Part shown: one piece after another, positions 39,713 through 49,439 of the stretch
Position numbering within the stretch: position 1 is the first letter of the stretch
How the letters are laid out: each line of letters starts with the position of its first letter
NCBI GenBank assembly: GCA_000507305.1
Contig: DF241045.1
Span: forward strand, 1,645 to 65,644
DNA: 64,000 bases
DNA from: Breviolum minutum Mf 1.05b.01
Lineage: Eukaryota > Sar > Dinophyceae > Suessiales > Symbiodiniaceae
Direction of reading: 5' to 3'
Program-made: the position numbers and the translations under genes
The notes under the pieces: generated by a model
Database searches by the model: none
What the model saw: only the letters and a program-made list of their open reading frames with translations
Told to the model about the DNA's origin: nothing

Positions 39713-41149
39713 GTGGCAGAGGAGGAGAGAGCTAAGAAGAAGAAGGCTGAGGATGAAGCTGCAGCCAAGAGGAAAGCTGAAGAGGCTGAAGCTCAACGGA
39801 AAGCCGATGAGGAAGAAGCTAGGAGGATAGCTGAAGAAAAGGAAGCTCAGTTGAAAGTAGACCAAGTAGCAGAAGAACTGCAGAAGGCAATGGAGTTTGC
39901 TGATCAGTTGCAGAAGGAAGCTGAAAAGGCAGAGCGAAAGGCTCAGAAGGCAGCAACAAAGGCTGAACGGGAACCAGAGGAGTCTGACCAGAAGGCCAAG
40001 AAAGTCAGGAAGGCTGAGAAGGCTAAAGCAAAGGCCGAACTGGCGATGTCCAAGCTTAAAGCAGAGCGGGGCGCTGTGAGTAACCTGCGCTGGCATGGCA
40101 ACAGAGTGGGCATGCCAAGGATTGATTTCCTTCATGATAAGCCAGAAGGTTGGAAGGAGATGTGGAATCAGCGTCTGGCTGCTTGGAAGGCCCGACATCC
40201 GGAGGCTCAGAAGAAGGAAGACAAGGAGAAGGTTAAAGGAGAACAGCCGGATGAGTCAGGTGATAAAGAGAAGAAATCGGAACCGGAACGTCCGGGTCAC
40301 CGATTAGAGGCTCAGGATCCATGGAGTCGTCCCACGGTTTTTTGGAACCAGAGTTGGGATCGCATCTGCGAAATGCCCCGAAAGCAGGAGGGCGAGGGAT
40401 TCGTCTTCTTTTGCGGCTCGCAGGGATGTCGTAAGACCTTCAAAACCGAATTTGCATATCTGCAACACTTATGGTCGAAATGCGACACACCGGGCCATCC
40501 AAGTAGGGAGATTGCAAAGCGCTGGTCAACTGACAAGCCTTTTGTGGCGGTCTCTGGGGGCCCAGATCATCCTGATCCTCAATGGGTTGAGAAGCAACAG
40601 AAAGAATTGAAGGAGAAGATGAGGAAGGAAATCCAGGATTATGAGGATGAAAAGTCTAAGAAGCTTCGGCGAGCTCAAGGGAAAGAGGAGGAGTCCTCGA
40701 GTACCGGGTCTGGATCGACAGATTCAGAAGATGATGACGAGGTCAGCAAGACAGCCAAGAAGGTTGGGATTGCTGTGGAGAGTTTGGGACCGGTTGGTCC
40801 GGGAGACTCTGATATCCCTGAGATACCAGATGGTGAGTCTTTGCTTGCATTCTTGGAGGACAAGAAAGCTGAGAAAGCAGCAAAGAAGGAGAAGGTGCTT
40901 GCGGAGGAGTCTGCGGCATCCAAGCGTAAGCCAGGAGTTACTGAGGCTGGTAAGCGAATGCTGGATCAGACTCTGGATGAGATTGTGGCTGACATTCAAG
41001 AGGAGGTACCACCTTCCCAGAGGAATGCTCTCTTTGGACTTCCAGAGTCACCGACCTCACCAGCGGAGGAGTCCGCACATATGGAGTCAGCGCCGACTGC
41101 GCCAACGATTCCATCTGCAGGTATCCCAATTTCTCCCAAAGGATCATGA
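39713..41149 (+). CDS. copia third ORF, coiled-coil and C2HC finger region (478 aa open)
   Basis: The longest intact frame in the window. Residues 1-125 are an Ala/Glu/Lys coiled coil (heptad-like EEAEAQRKADEEEARRIAEE). Next come a Trp-rich segment (MPRIDFLHDKPEGWKEMWNQ) and WSRPTVFWNQSWDRIC. A C2HC-type finger follows near residues 230-262: CGSQGC, TEFAYLQHLWSKC and a further His. The rest is acidic and Ser-rich, with ESLLAFLEDKKAEKAAKKE. Function unknown; a nucleocapsid- or envelope-like accessory role, or DNA binding, are possible. The product is continued in other frames downstream. Confidence 0.7.
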   Translation: MAEEERAKKKKAEDEAAAKRKAEEAEAQRKADEEEARRIAEEKEAQLKVDQVAEELQKAMEFADQLQKEAEKAERKAQKAATKAEREPEESDQKAKKVRKAEKAKAKAELAMSKLKAERGAVSNLRWHGNRVGMPRIDFLHDKPEGWKEMWNQRLAAWKARHPEAQKKEDKEKVKGEQPDESGDKEKKSEPERPGHRLEAQDPWSRPTVFWNQSWDRICEMPRKQEGEGFVFFCGSQGCRKTFKTEFAYLQHLWSKCDTPGHPSREIAKRWSTDKPFVAVSGGPDHPDPQWVEKQQKELKEKMRKEIQDYEDEKSKKLRRAQGKEEESSSTGSGSTDSEDDDEVSKTAKKVGIAVESLGPVGPGDSDIPEIPDGESLLAFLEDKKAEKAAKKEKVLAEESAASKRKPGVTEAGKRMLDQTLDEIVADIQEEVPPSQRNALFGLPESPTSPAEESAHMESAPTAPTIPSAGIPISPKGS

Positions 41150-41960
41150 TAGCAAGTTGGAGACTTGCAAAGCTTGTGCTGGTAGAGGCCGAGCTGATCC
41201 GGACATGAATGAGGCTATCCAGGTTCTTTTAGATGCCCAGAAAGCGTCTATGGCTTCTGTGAGTCAAGAAGTTAAGGAAGAAGGTTCCCTAAAGGGGAAG
41301 GATGCAGATTCACAGGACAAGGATGACAGGCTGGGAGCTTTCACTTTTTGTGAAGGTGTTGCAACAGACCTTTGCATTGTTGAGTTATGTTGGAATAGGT
41401 TTTCTGAACTCAGTCGAGCAGCAAAGGTTCTAGGGTGTTCATACCTTGGAGTTCATGATCAGTTGGAAGTCCCGAGCACTTGCCAGCAGGTCCTGAAGAC
41501 TTTGCGACTGGCGATTGCTGAAGGGAAAAAGGTAGAAGGGAAAAAGGTCGGTAGGATCTACTGTCACTGTAGTCTACCCTGTACTGGTGAATTTTTCTGA
41601 TGCTAGCATTAGGGAGCGGCATCAAGCTAAGTTTTTGGAACTACTTAGCTGTTTAACGGAATATTGGGAAGGCATCCGACGAATTGACCCTCAATCTCTG
41701 TTTAGCTTCGAACTCCCTCACCAGAATCGTTATACTGGAAGCTAGCAGACATGCGGAACTTCCGTACTCAATGGGGATTTGACTTTTATGGGATTGTCTC
41801 AGGTTGTAGGACTGGACTGATGACCGACAGGGGTGTTCCCATTGGAAAGAGGTACAGAATTATTACCAACCATCAGGAGATAGCACAACGGATTCATGCT
41901 CGATTCAGTCAATGTGTTTGCACATGTGATCATGCGGCATTCAACGAAATTGATTGGCAC
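41150..41960 (+). pseudogene. copia third ORF, C-terminal part with SLPCTG motif, ending at a gap
   Basis: Frames 41155-41598 and 41730-41960 give ATDLCIVELCWNRFSELSRA, YCHCSLPCTGEF, then FELPHQNRY and SGCRTGLMTDRGVPIGKRYR with CDHAAFNEIDWH. The spacing of a conserved Pro-Cys motif and a later Glu-Leu-Pro resembles, weakly, motifs IV and VI of cytosine-5 DNA methyltransferases (PCQ and ENV). The motifs are not canonical, so this is only a hypothesis. The frame runs into the single N at 41961. Confidence 0.5.
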
Positions 41961-41961
41961 N

Positions 41962-44427
41962 CGAAAGGATCAGCCACACCACTGGACCTTTTGGTTCAAA
42001 ATCGTAACCACCATATACGACAGAAGTCCTTGCTCATGGGCTGTGGAGGTGGCTTCTTGCAGGAATGTGCTGGATCAAGCAGGTTGACTTAGACAGAGGA
42101 AGCCAAGAAGTTCCGCCGCCAATTGCTCAAGCAGCCGTTGGCGCTGCGGTGCCCAACGCAATACATCCAGCCGCATGGGCTCGCAGATATCGCGGGGCGG
42201 TACCTGGAAGGTCACCCTGACTCCCTACAGGTAACCCTTCCTACGAGAAAAGGTCAATCCACGTCCCGCCCTTGTGGATCAAATTTGGGTAGATTTGGTG
42301 GGACAGGGTGAAGTTAAGGTACTCACTCAAGTGCAGAAGGCTGCTGTGGTGATCCTGTGGATGGCGATGCCTGGGAATGAAGTTGCTAATACCCTCTCCA
42401 CAACCTTTCCTGAAGCTGCTGGACTGGATGGCAGGCAGAAGTGGGGTTTAGTGCTCTCAAGTAGCGCCTAAGTGACACAAATGACCTATCAGATGGTCAT
42501 TGGTGTTCGCTACCCTCACCTGGTGACCACCAACCCTACAGGCTGCACTTTTGGCAGATTTGTTCCCCTTCATAAAGATCTACGCGGCGGCTTCTTGCCT
42601 GTCTTCTGGGATGTACCCCGTGCCAACCTGCATGCGGTTGTGGGCGTTGGGGCAGTGGTTGGTTGGCTGCAATTCCAATTCAAGTTCTCCCGTGATGCCA
42701 AATCAAGCTTAGCAGTCCTGCATAATCAAAATGACATGGTTACCCATTTCAAGGCCAGTAGCTGGGTATCTGAAGCCCAAGGCGCTGTTGTCTCGAGGGG
42801 AGTCACAAATGACTGCTCATACAGTGATAGTTGCACAAACCAAAATTGGCTTCCTCACAGGCGGCCGAAGAGCGAGCTTTCATGACTTACCTCAGGAAGA
42901 GCAAGATATCCAGTTGGAAGAAGCCTATGGACGTGCTACGGTTGCGCTTACTAGAGCCAGGTCTCTGTGCGTCATTATGGGACCACCGGATATGAAAGGA
43001 TTCCTTGGTGCGGCTACTGTCATTGGATCGCTTATGTATGGGGCTCAAGGGCCAAGCCAACTTCTATACGGGGGCTCTTTTCGGAACTCTCCATCTGATG
43101 CAGACTTTGGTCAGTTGCTGGAAAAGAGCAACTGCCTTACTTCACCCTGAGTTTGTTGCCGAGACCTTGCGAGCCTCGAGGACTCCGCAAGGTGCTCCCC
43201 TGACTGATGAGGAGAACATCCACCTCCTTGGAGCAAATTTTTGGGTACCCATTTATCAAGAGTTGCTGCGTGCGGCCTCTGGGCATAATGCCAGTGTGGA
43301 TGGAGAAAGGAAGCGACCTTGCAGTGGGCTTGTGAAAATAGTGGCCAAGCAGAGGCGTGCCAAGACGCGAGCTCCTGCTGTGGACACAGCGTGTGTTTCT
43401 GATTGGATTGGAGGTTTTTGTCCAGCTGACTCTTTGATGATTTGGTTTCCTGCGCACTGGGCTCCGCAGGTGATTCGGGAATTAGAGAGCAGAGAACAAG
43501 ACTTTCGCCAGAGGTTTCCGCAATGGTTTGATGAACAGTTCCCAGACAAATACCGGAAACAATACCAAGATGCCCGCGACAGTCGCACTCTTCACTTCCA
43601 AAACCGCCAATACCTTATAAGAGCCCTATCCAGCTTCTCACTGCTTCAATCCGGGTTGATTGGTTCTCCTTGCCTATGCAAAACTTTGTGGATCGGATGC
43701 CACACCTACGACAAGGATTGATCAGGGGGGTCTTTCAGACCAAAGGATCCTCGCCATGGGCTGGCAATAAGTCGCAGAGCATTCAAGTCTCCTTGTGCTT
43801 GCCCAACAAAAGAGATCTTGATACATGGTACGAGGCGGTGTTTACACTGCCGATTGCATGGCCTGATATTACCGACATTGATCCTCATTACCTCAAGAAT
43901 TAAGACATCTGCTCATCAACTTCTCTCTATTCGCATGCAGATGGGGGTGTCTCACATGTGGGGAGGAATTTCGCCACAATGGCGCCTGCTAACTCATCAT
44001 CTGTGGAATCTCGGACCTGGTTACCATGCTGGGCGCCTCGAGGAATTGCTTATCCTCAACCGGCCGTGTCGGCCGGGGGAAGATGTCAAGGACTCCGTGT
44101 TGCCCCAATCGTATTGGCAAGCATGGAAGAAGTGGGAAAGTACCAAGAAGGAGTTTGAAACTATGGCTACCAAGGCAGGAGTTATCTGGTTCGTTGATGA
44201 GGACGATGTGGTCAAACGCATACTGGAGGTCGTCTGTAGAGATGAGATTGCTATGGCCATCACGTACCAAGAAGCCAAAGAACATGACACATTCAAAGAA
44301 GGAAGAGCTACCAAAAGACGAAGGAAAGATGGCCTTTTTTCAAAGGCACAAAGTTCAAGCACTTGATGGGATGAGAGTAATGCATCTGAGAGTACAGCGG
44401 AACTACTTGCCGGAAGAGAAGTACTGA
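41962..44427 (+). pseudogene. Helicase-like gene, C-terminal half
   Basis: Resumes right after the AAAGG duplication with KGSATPLD, then RQKSLLMGCGGGF. An apparent deletion near 42090 seems to remove the region where the DExx (motif II) would lie. Later blocks are LALRCPTQYIQPHGLADI, QKWGLVLSSSA, RGGFLPVFWDVPRANLHAV, MTAHTVIVAQTKIGFLTGG and EEAYGRATVALTRARSLCV. The last matches the SF1 motif VI pattern VALTRAR. C-terminal blocks include NFWVPIYQELLRAASGHN and WFPAHWAPQVIRELE. At least six frameshifts or stops are present. The family-specific C-terminal extension is unassigned. Confidence 0.7.
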
Positions 44428-44449
44428 GAGCCGGGTCTACTCACTGAGA

Positions 44450-44575
44450 GCTTGTTTCACTGTTTCACTTTCTGGGGGACTACCAGTGTTTTGCTTGGTT
44501 GTTTTTGTTTGTTTGTTGTTTGGGGCGGTTTTTGTTGTTTTTGTCTGGTGTCTGGTTTTCCCCCTTTTTAGCATT
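44450..44575 (+). repeat. TTTG-rich intron-like repeat near the 3' end of the helicase-like gene
   Basis: Begins GTTTCACTGTTTCAC, then about 100 bases of TTTG/GTTTTT-rich sequence. The corresponding minus-strand blocks at the left (10225-10320, 10968-11060, 13925-14010) have the same leader and composition. Here it separates the last open helicase frame from the 3' exon. Confidence 0.55.
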
Positions 44576-44823
44576 TGATGCACAAGGTCGTCATTCATTC
44601 CAAGACTGTCACCATCGTCATGATGAGCGCAGCACTGGGGAATTTCGATGGCAAGAGATTGCACCAGAAAATTCAGAGACACCACCAGCGGTTGCAGATG
44701 GTCAAAATCCTTGAAAACCCCCCTGCTGGTCGGCGGAGCCGGTGCAACCCGAAGGCCCACCTCCAAACTGGAGACCTGCTCCTTGGAAACGTTTTCGGAG
44801 AGGAGGATGAACAATTATCCTGA
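44575..44823 (+). CDS. 3' exon of the helicase-like gene next to the right TIR
   Basis: Reads HKVVIHSKTVTIVMMSAAL, then GKRLHQKIQRHHQRLQMVK and LGNVFGEEDEQLS, ending at TGA 44821-44823, 33 bases before the TIR. An inverted, truncated relative lies at 13809-13925. His/Lys/Arg-rich helix; no domain recognised. Confidence 0.45.
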   Translation: MMHKVVIHSKTVTIVMMSAALGNFDGKRLHQKIQRHHQRLQMVKILENPPAGRRSRCNPKAHLQTGDLLLGNVFGEEDEQLS

Positions 44824-44855
44824 GTCCTTCAGATGTTTTGGGAAGGGAGAAATTG

Positions 44856-46080
44856 GGTAAAAAAAAAAACCTGGTGCAAGCACGTTATCGCACGGATTGC
44901 CCAACTTGTGCCAAATTTACTTGACTGGCAACTGGCGGGGAAACTGGTTACTGGACGGTAGTTGCATTACATATCTACATATATATATGCTGCCTGAATC
45001 AGACAGGCTGATGATGTCATCACTTTATCCTTGAACCTATGTCTCTGATGCGGAGCTTCTTTCCGTACATATTCCCTCAGTGCAGCCTGATTTTCAAACA
45101 GGCTTCACCGGAGCCGTTACGAGGCATGGTGATGTGGTTCCATATTCGCAATGCTCTGGCGATTACACCCATTACATGATCAATGCAGTCCGATTTTCAG
45201 ACGGACTCAACTTGAAGAACCGGAGCCGTTACGAGGCAGGGTGATGTTGTTTTCTCACAATTTGCTCAGGTGTTTTTGCTTACACGTACAACTACATCAA
45301 TGCGATCCGGTTTTCTGATGGACTTTGCTTGCAGAACTGGTGACGCTACGAGAGAACCGCATATTACTGCCTTGGCGACTTGTACAATGTATTGGAAGGT
45401 GTCTTTGATTTCATCGTGTTCAAGGCTTTGTGAAATACTTTTTCATTTGCTCTTTTGCGATCACGCCCTCATTGTAAATGCTGGTGGTTGCCAAACTTTT
45501 GTTTCAAAGGGAAAAGCTTCATCGTGGCGACGGTTGGTTGGTGCCCCTTAAACTTTGCTTTGAGGGTCACTCGCCAAGCGTAACTGCAACGGAGTGGACA
45601 TCCAATAATTTCACATGGGTTGCGTTGACTTTTCGGTACACGCAACTGCAAAAAATGCTTGTGCCTCATATGGTACTTTGTTGACAAACATGCAATTCTT
45701 TGGTGGTATACCTGGCTCTTCCTTTTGCTCTTCACTTGTGGGCAATACACGGGGGGCACAGGAAACGACATTCCTGTGTGCTAAATTTTGCTGACTTTAC
45801 TGATTCTGACTGAACTACACCTTACAATTTCGCACTGTTTCTGGCTTTAGTAGCCTTTGACGAGAGGTTCACCGAAATGACATGCATATCTCCAGCTGCT
45901 TTTGTTTCATTTCTCAAACATTGAAATGAGACGCAGGTTGTACAGCGCTTTGTTTTCGCCACAACATGTGACGCACTGTTTCTTACCTATTTGCTATTCC
46001 TTACCCAAAGAGGTGCTGTGACCATGATAATCCTCACAGTACCGTGGTATCGTACTCATAGCACTGGAGCAAAAAAAAAA
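44856..46080 (-). repeat. Right terminal inverted repeat of the outer element
   Basis: Reverse-complement partner of 11301-12880. The motif CCGGAGCCGTTACGAGG occurs at 45108 and 45220, with a weak third version near 45335. The outer tip ends in an A-run (46071-46080). It is 1225 bases against 1580 in the left copy because it has fewer internal repeat units. Confidence 0.85.
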
Positions 46081-47195
46081 GAGAAAGTGTTGAGCATCTT
46101 GTGGACGATCAATTTCCTAGGGCCTGACTGAAGTGCGTGGAACAAGTTGACTCCAGGAGCATGCAGAAAACACATACATACTCACTTTGAAGAAATGTGC
46201 AGGTACCAGAAACGTGATGAAGCCAGATAACCCACCTGTTCTGACTAGACTTGAAACGCCTTCTTTAAGATGTCCTTCACAGTTCATCTTAACATATTCA
46301 GAATGATGCAGAAGGAACGGAGCGAGAGATTTTAAGGTGGTTTATGTTGTTCACGAGTTTGACTAATTGGTTCGTCTTTGTGCTTTCCAACTGAATGCAG
46401 GTCAGGAAATGTGAGAGACCACTCGATTTCAGCTTTGTTGAGGATGGTTTGGGTGTTCAGACAAACACGCGATTTCTTTTTCGTTGTTCCTCTCTCTCAG
46501 AATGCCATGGCTGACAAGGCGCGGAACTTTGACATACGTGTGCTCTTTACATCAAACAACCAGTAACTGTGGCAGCTCCAAGCAGTTTCATGTCCAAAAG
46601 ACTCATGATGATACAGAAGACTCTTGCAAGACTGCCATCGTTGAGCAAATGCTTGAACCTGGTGGTGAAAAGCATACAAAACCACATCGTGCAGACGAAC
46701 ATTTCAGAGGAATCTGAGGTCGCTCTCCGTTTTTGCACGTCCTGCTGCATGTTTCGTGTTTCACGCGGTTTCACCAAGACCTGGGTTTGTTAAGTTGCCT
46801 GCGTTCTCCAACTTGAGATTGGCACTTGGTGTCTCGTGTTTCACCGGACATTTCGACCAAGATTTTTTGGTCTTACTACCTCAATCTCCTCGCTCTGATG
46901 CCCCAGACAAAGGCAAATGACTCCTTCTACTTCACACTGTAACTTCTACTCCACTCTCACCCCATGCCAGAACCGTTCGCTTCAGTCAGCGGATTCCAAA
47001 CCGCAGATTCATCTCAGTCACCCTGTATGGGGCACCGTCTCTGATATGGATCGCACGTGTTCCTAGTCCTTGGAGTGTTTGGGGATGGACCGAGTCGAAA
47101 TGAGGTCAGCGTCGCAGCCTCGTAACAAAGCTTGGTCCTTGGAGCGGTCCGAACCAATCTTCATTGGGGGAGGCTTGCCGAGCTCGTCATCGAAG
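46081..47195. other. Unannotated stretch right of the outer element
   Basis: No protein-like frame is recognised on either strand and no homology to the sequence left of 11301 is visible, so the inverted repeat truly ends at the A-run. Confidence 0.4.
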
Positions 47196-47199
47196 TAGA

Positions 47200-47870
47200 A
47201 AATGTGCGTTCGTGTTTGTGTTCTTCTTAGTTGACTTGTGTGATTTCTTGGTGCATTGTTGTCGCGTACGTCGTATTCAATGGTTCACGTTTTATTGAAT
47301 GGATGTAAATGTATACGCGAATTCAGATGCTCGATGAGGATGAAGTAACAACGACGACATTTTACGTAATGAGAAATAAGTGGAAATTTTGTTTGAAAAA
47401 AATCGACATTTATTTCTAAACGTAGTTGTTTTGAAAATTTCGTGTGGCTTTGTCCACAAAAATATTCCGTGTCATCGCCGGTTGTTCGTCGTTGATCGTG
47501 ATTCCCATCTTTATTCTCCGGACTTTTAAGTCTCAAGGTATGGGTCGGGGGGTTTCCTCTTGCTTTGGAAATAGTCCATCCTCCCCTTTTTCCAATTGTC
47601 CCACCCGTGGATATTTCCTTTTTAGCCTAACCCACCCGTTAGTTGGCGGGATGGATTTCGACGTTTCCCCATTGCTGGAAGTAAAAAAGTGTGCGTTCAT
47701 GTTTGTGTTCTTCCCAGTTGACTTGTGTGATTTCTTGGTGCATTGTTGTCGCGTACGTCGTATTCAATGGCTCACCTTTTATTATATAGATGTACATATA
47801 TACGCGAATTTAGATGCGGGACAAGGACGATGTAACAACGACGACATTTTACGTAGTGAGAAATAAGTTT
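47200..47870 (+). repeat. Pair of 180-bp direct repeats
   Basis: 47201-47380 and 47689-47866 are clearly homologous: they share GTTGACTTGTGTGATTTCTT, then CGCGTACGTCGTATTCAATGG and ACAACGACGACATTTTACGTA, read as separate blocks. The 310 bases between them contain no strong ORF. This could be a pair of short LTR-like repeats or a simple duplication. Confidence 0.75.
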
Positions 47871-47941
47871 GTTTGTTTGTTTGTTTGTTTGTTTGTTTTG
47901 TTTTGTTTTGTTTTGTTTTGTTTGTTTGTTTGTTTTTTTTG
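47868..47941. repeat. GTTT/GTTTT microsatellite
   Basis: GTTT units, then five GTTTT units, then GTTT units and a T-run, directly following the second 180-bp repeat. Confidence 0.9.
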
Positions 47942-47944
47942 GGA

Positions 47945-48192
47945 GGTGCGTTTTTTGCGACAGTTACCCATGTAATTCCCGACGGTGCGTAAATTTGGAC
48001 ATTTATCAGGGTTTTTTGCGACGGTAAAATGGACCGTCGCAAAAAACATGACCCAGGGCGCGTTTTTTGTGACGGTAAATGCGCGTTTTTTGCGACGGCC
48101 CTACCGACGCAGAAAACACAGTCCAAAGCGCGTTTTTTGCGACGGTAAATGCGCGTTTATTGCGACAGCCCTATAGACGCAGAATGGGTGTG
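47945..48192 (+). repeat. TTTTTTGCGACGG satellite, left side of gap
   Basis: GCGTTTTTTGCGACGGT-type units recur about seven times with spacing of 30-60 bases (for example 47950, 48010, 48083, 48130). The array runs into the N gap. The right side of the gap carries the same unit in the opposite orientation. Confidence 0.8.
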
Positions 48193-49125
48193 NNNNNNNN
48201 NNNNNNNNNNNNNNNNNNNNNNNNNNNNNNNNNNNNNNNNNNNNNNNNNNNNNNNNNNNNNNNNNNNNNNNNNNNNNNNNNNNNNNNNNNNNNNNNNNNN
48301 NNNNNNNNNNNNNNNNNNNNNNNNNNNNNNNNNNNNNNNNNNNNNNNNNNNNNNNNNNNNNNNNNNNNNNNNNNNNNNNNNNNNNNNNNNNNNNNNNNNN
48401 NNNNNNNNNNNNNNNNNNNNNNNNNNNNNNNNNNNNNNNNNNNNNNNNNNNNNNNNNNNNNNNNNNNNNNNNNNNNNNNNNNNNNNNNNNNNNNNNNNNN
48501 NNNNNNNNNNNNNNNNNNNNNNNNNNNNNNNNNNNNNNNNNNNNNNNNNNNNNNNNNNNNNNNNNNNNNNNNNNNNNNNNNNNNNNNNNNNNNNNNNNNN
48601 NNNNNNNNNNNNNNNNNNNNNNNNNNNNNNNNNNNNNNNNNNNNNNNNNNNNNNNNNNNNNNNNNNNNNNNNNNNNNNNNNNNNNNNNNNNNNNNNNNNN
48701 NNNNNNNNNNNNNNNNNNNNNNNNNNNNNNNNNNNNNNNNNNNNNNNNNNNNNNNNNNNNNNNNNNNNNNNNNNNNNNNNNNNNNNNNNNNNNNNNNNNN
48801 NNNNNNNNNNNNNNNNNNNNNNNNNNNNNNNNNNNNNNNNNNNNNNNNNNNNNNNNNNNNNNNNNNNNNNNNNNNNNNNNNNNNNNNNNNNNNNNNNNNN
48901 NNNNNNNNNNNNNNNNNNNNNNNNNNNNNNNNNNNNNNNNNNNNNNNNNNNNNNNNNNNNNNNNNNNNNNNNNNNNNNNNNNNNNNNNNNNNNNNNNNNN
49001 NNNNNNNNNNNNNNNNNNNNNNNNNNNNNNNNNNNNNNNNNNNNNNNNNNNNNNNNNNNNNNNNNNNNNNNNNNNNNNNNNNNNNNNNNNNNNNNNNNNN
49101 NNNNNNNNNNNNNNNNNNNNNNNNN
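48193..49125. other. Assembly gap (933 N)
   Basis: A run of N only. The open frames that cross it are artefacts. The flanking satellite is in opposite orientation on the two sides, so an unresolved inverted or hairpin array is a likely cause. Confidence 0.99.
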
Positions 49126-49305
49126 TACCGATGCAAAAACATGGCCTGCCGTCGCAAAAAACATGCCCTCCCACCAGGACCGTCGCAAAAAACACCCGCC
49201 ACCGTTGCAAAAAAACACCTCCCACGGGAACCGTCGCAAAAAACACGAAAACTAGCCACCGTCGCAAAAAACATGAGTTACCGACGCAAAAAACACGCAA
49301 CCCTC
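49126..49305 (-). repeat. CCGTCGCAAAAAACAC satellite, right side of gap
   Basis: Seven copies of a CCGTCGCAAAAAAC-like word, about 20-35 bases apart, in opposite orientation to the copies left of the gap. Spacers vary, so the unit is short and the array is decayed. Confidence 0.8.
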
Positions 49306-49439
49306 AGTTTTTTTTGTTTTGTTTGTTTTGTTTATTAGGTCTGGTTTGGGTCGGTCTAGTTTTGTTTGTTTTGGATTTGTTCGCTTCATCTTGCACCGCG
49401 GCCAATGCTACAAAACACCATTGGCAGTTGCGTTTCTGG

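Larger units (their letters stand above)
17804..41963 (+). mobile_element. Middle layer: Ty1/copia retroelement inserted in the helicase-like gene
   Basis: The order is 5' LTR, initiator-tRNA primer site, gag, protease, integrase, reverse transcriptase, RNase H and a further ORF, all on the plus strand and all interrupted by frameshifts. Integrase before RT is the copia order. The flanking duplication AAAGG (17799-17803 and 41964-41968) restores the interrupted helicase frame exactly. No 3' LTR is present: the third ORF stops at a single N at 41961, two bases before the duplication, so the 3' end is hidden in an unresolved gap or deleted. Without the inner 14.4-kb insertion the visible element is about 9.7 kb, long for copia. 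Confidence 0.85.
11301..46080. mobile_element. Outer layer: large TIR element carrying a helicase-like gene
   Basis: The boundaries are set by long terminal inverted repeats (left 11301-12880, right 44856-46080) whose outer tips share TGCTATGAGTACGATACC after a poly-T/A run and whose inner ends share GGCACAAG and a poly-T run. Between them lies a degraded SF1-helicase-like gene on the plus strand. Its two halves are separated by a 24-kb copia insertion, so the original element was about 10.6 kb. No clear target-site duplication is visible outside the tips. The structure is seen; that the TIRs and helicase form one transposon is inference from their arrangement, the last helicase exon ending only 33 bases from the right TIR. 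Confidence 0.65.

Noticed and set aside
38408..41960. Third ORF as an independent host gene captured by chance
   Set aside because: It overlaps the RNase H stop, is on the same strand, and the copia target duplication lies beyond it, so it is inside the element.
11301..46080. Polinton/Maverick interpretation of the outer element
   Set aside because: Long TIRs fit, but no family B DNA polymerase, integrase, capsid or packaging ATPase is present outside the nested copia element.
48079..49338. Open frames of 360-420 codons across the N run
   Set aside because: They consist of unknown residues from the 933-base gap and have no evidential value.
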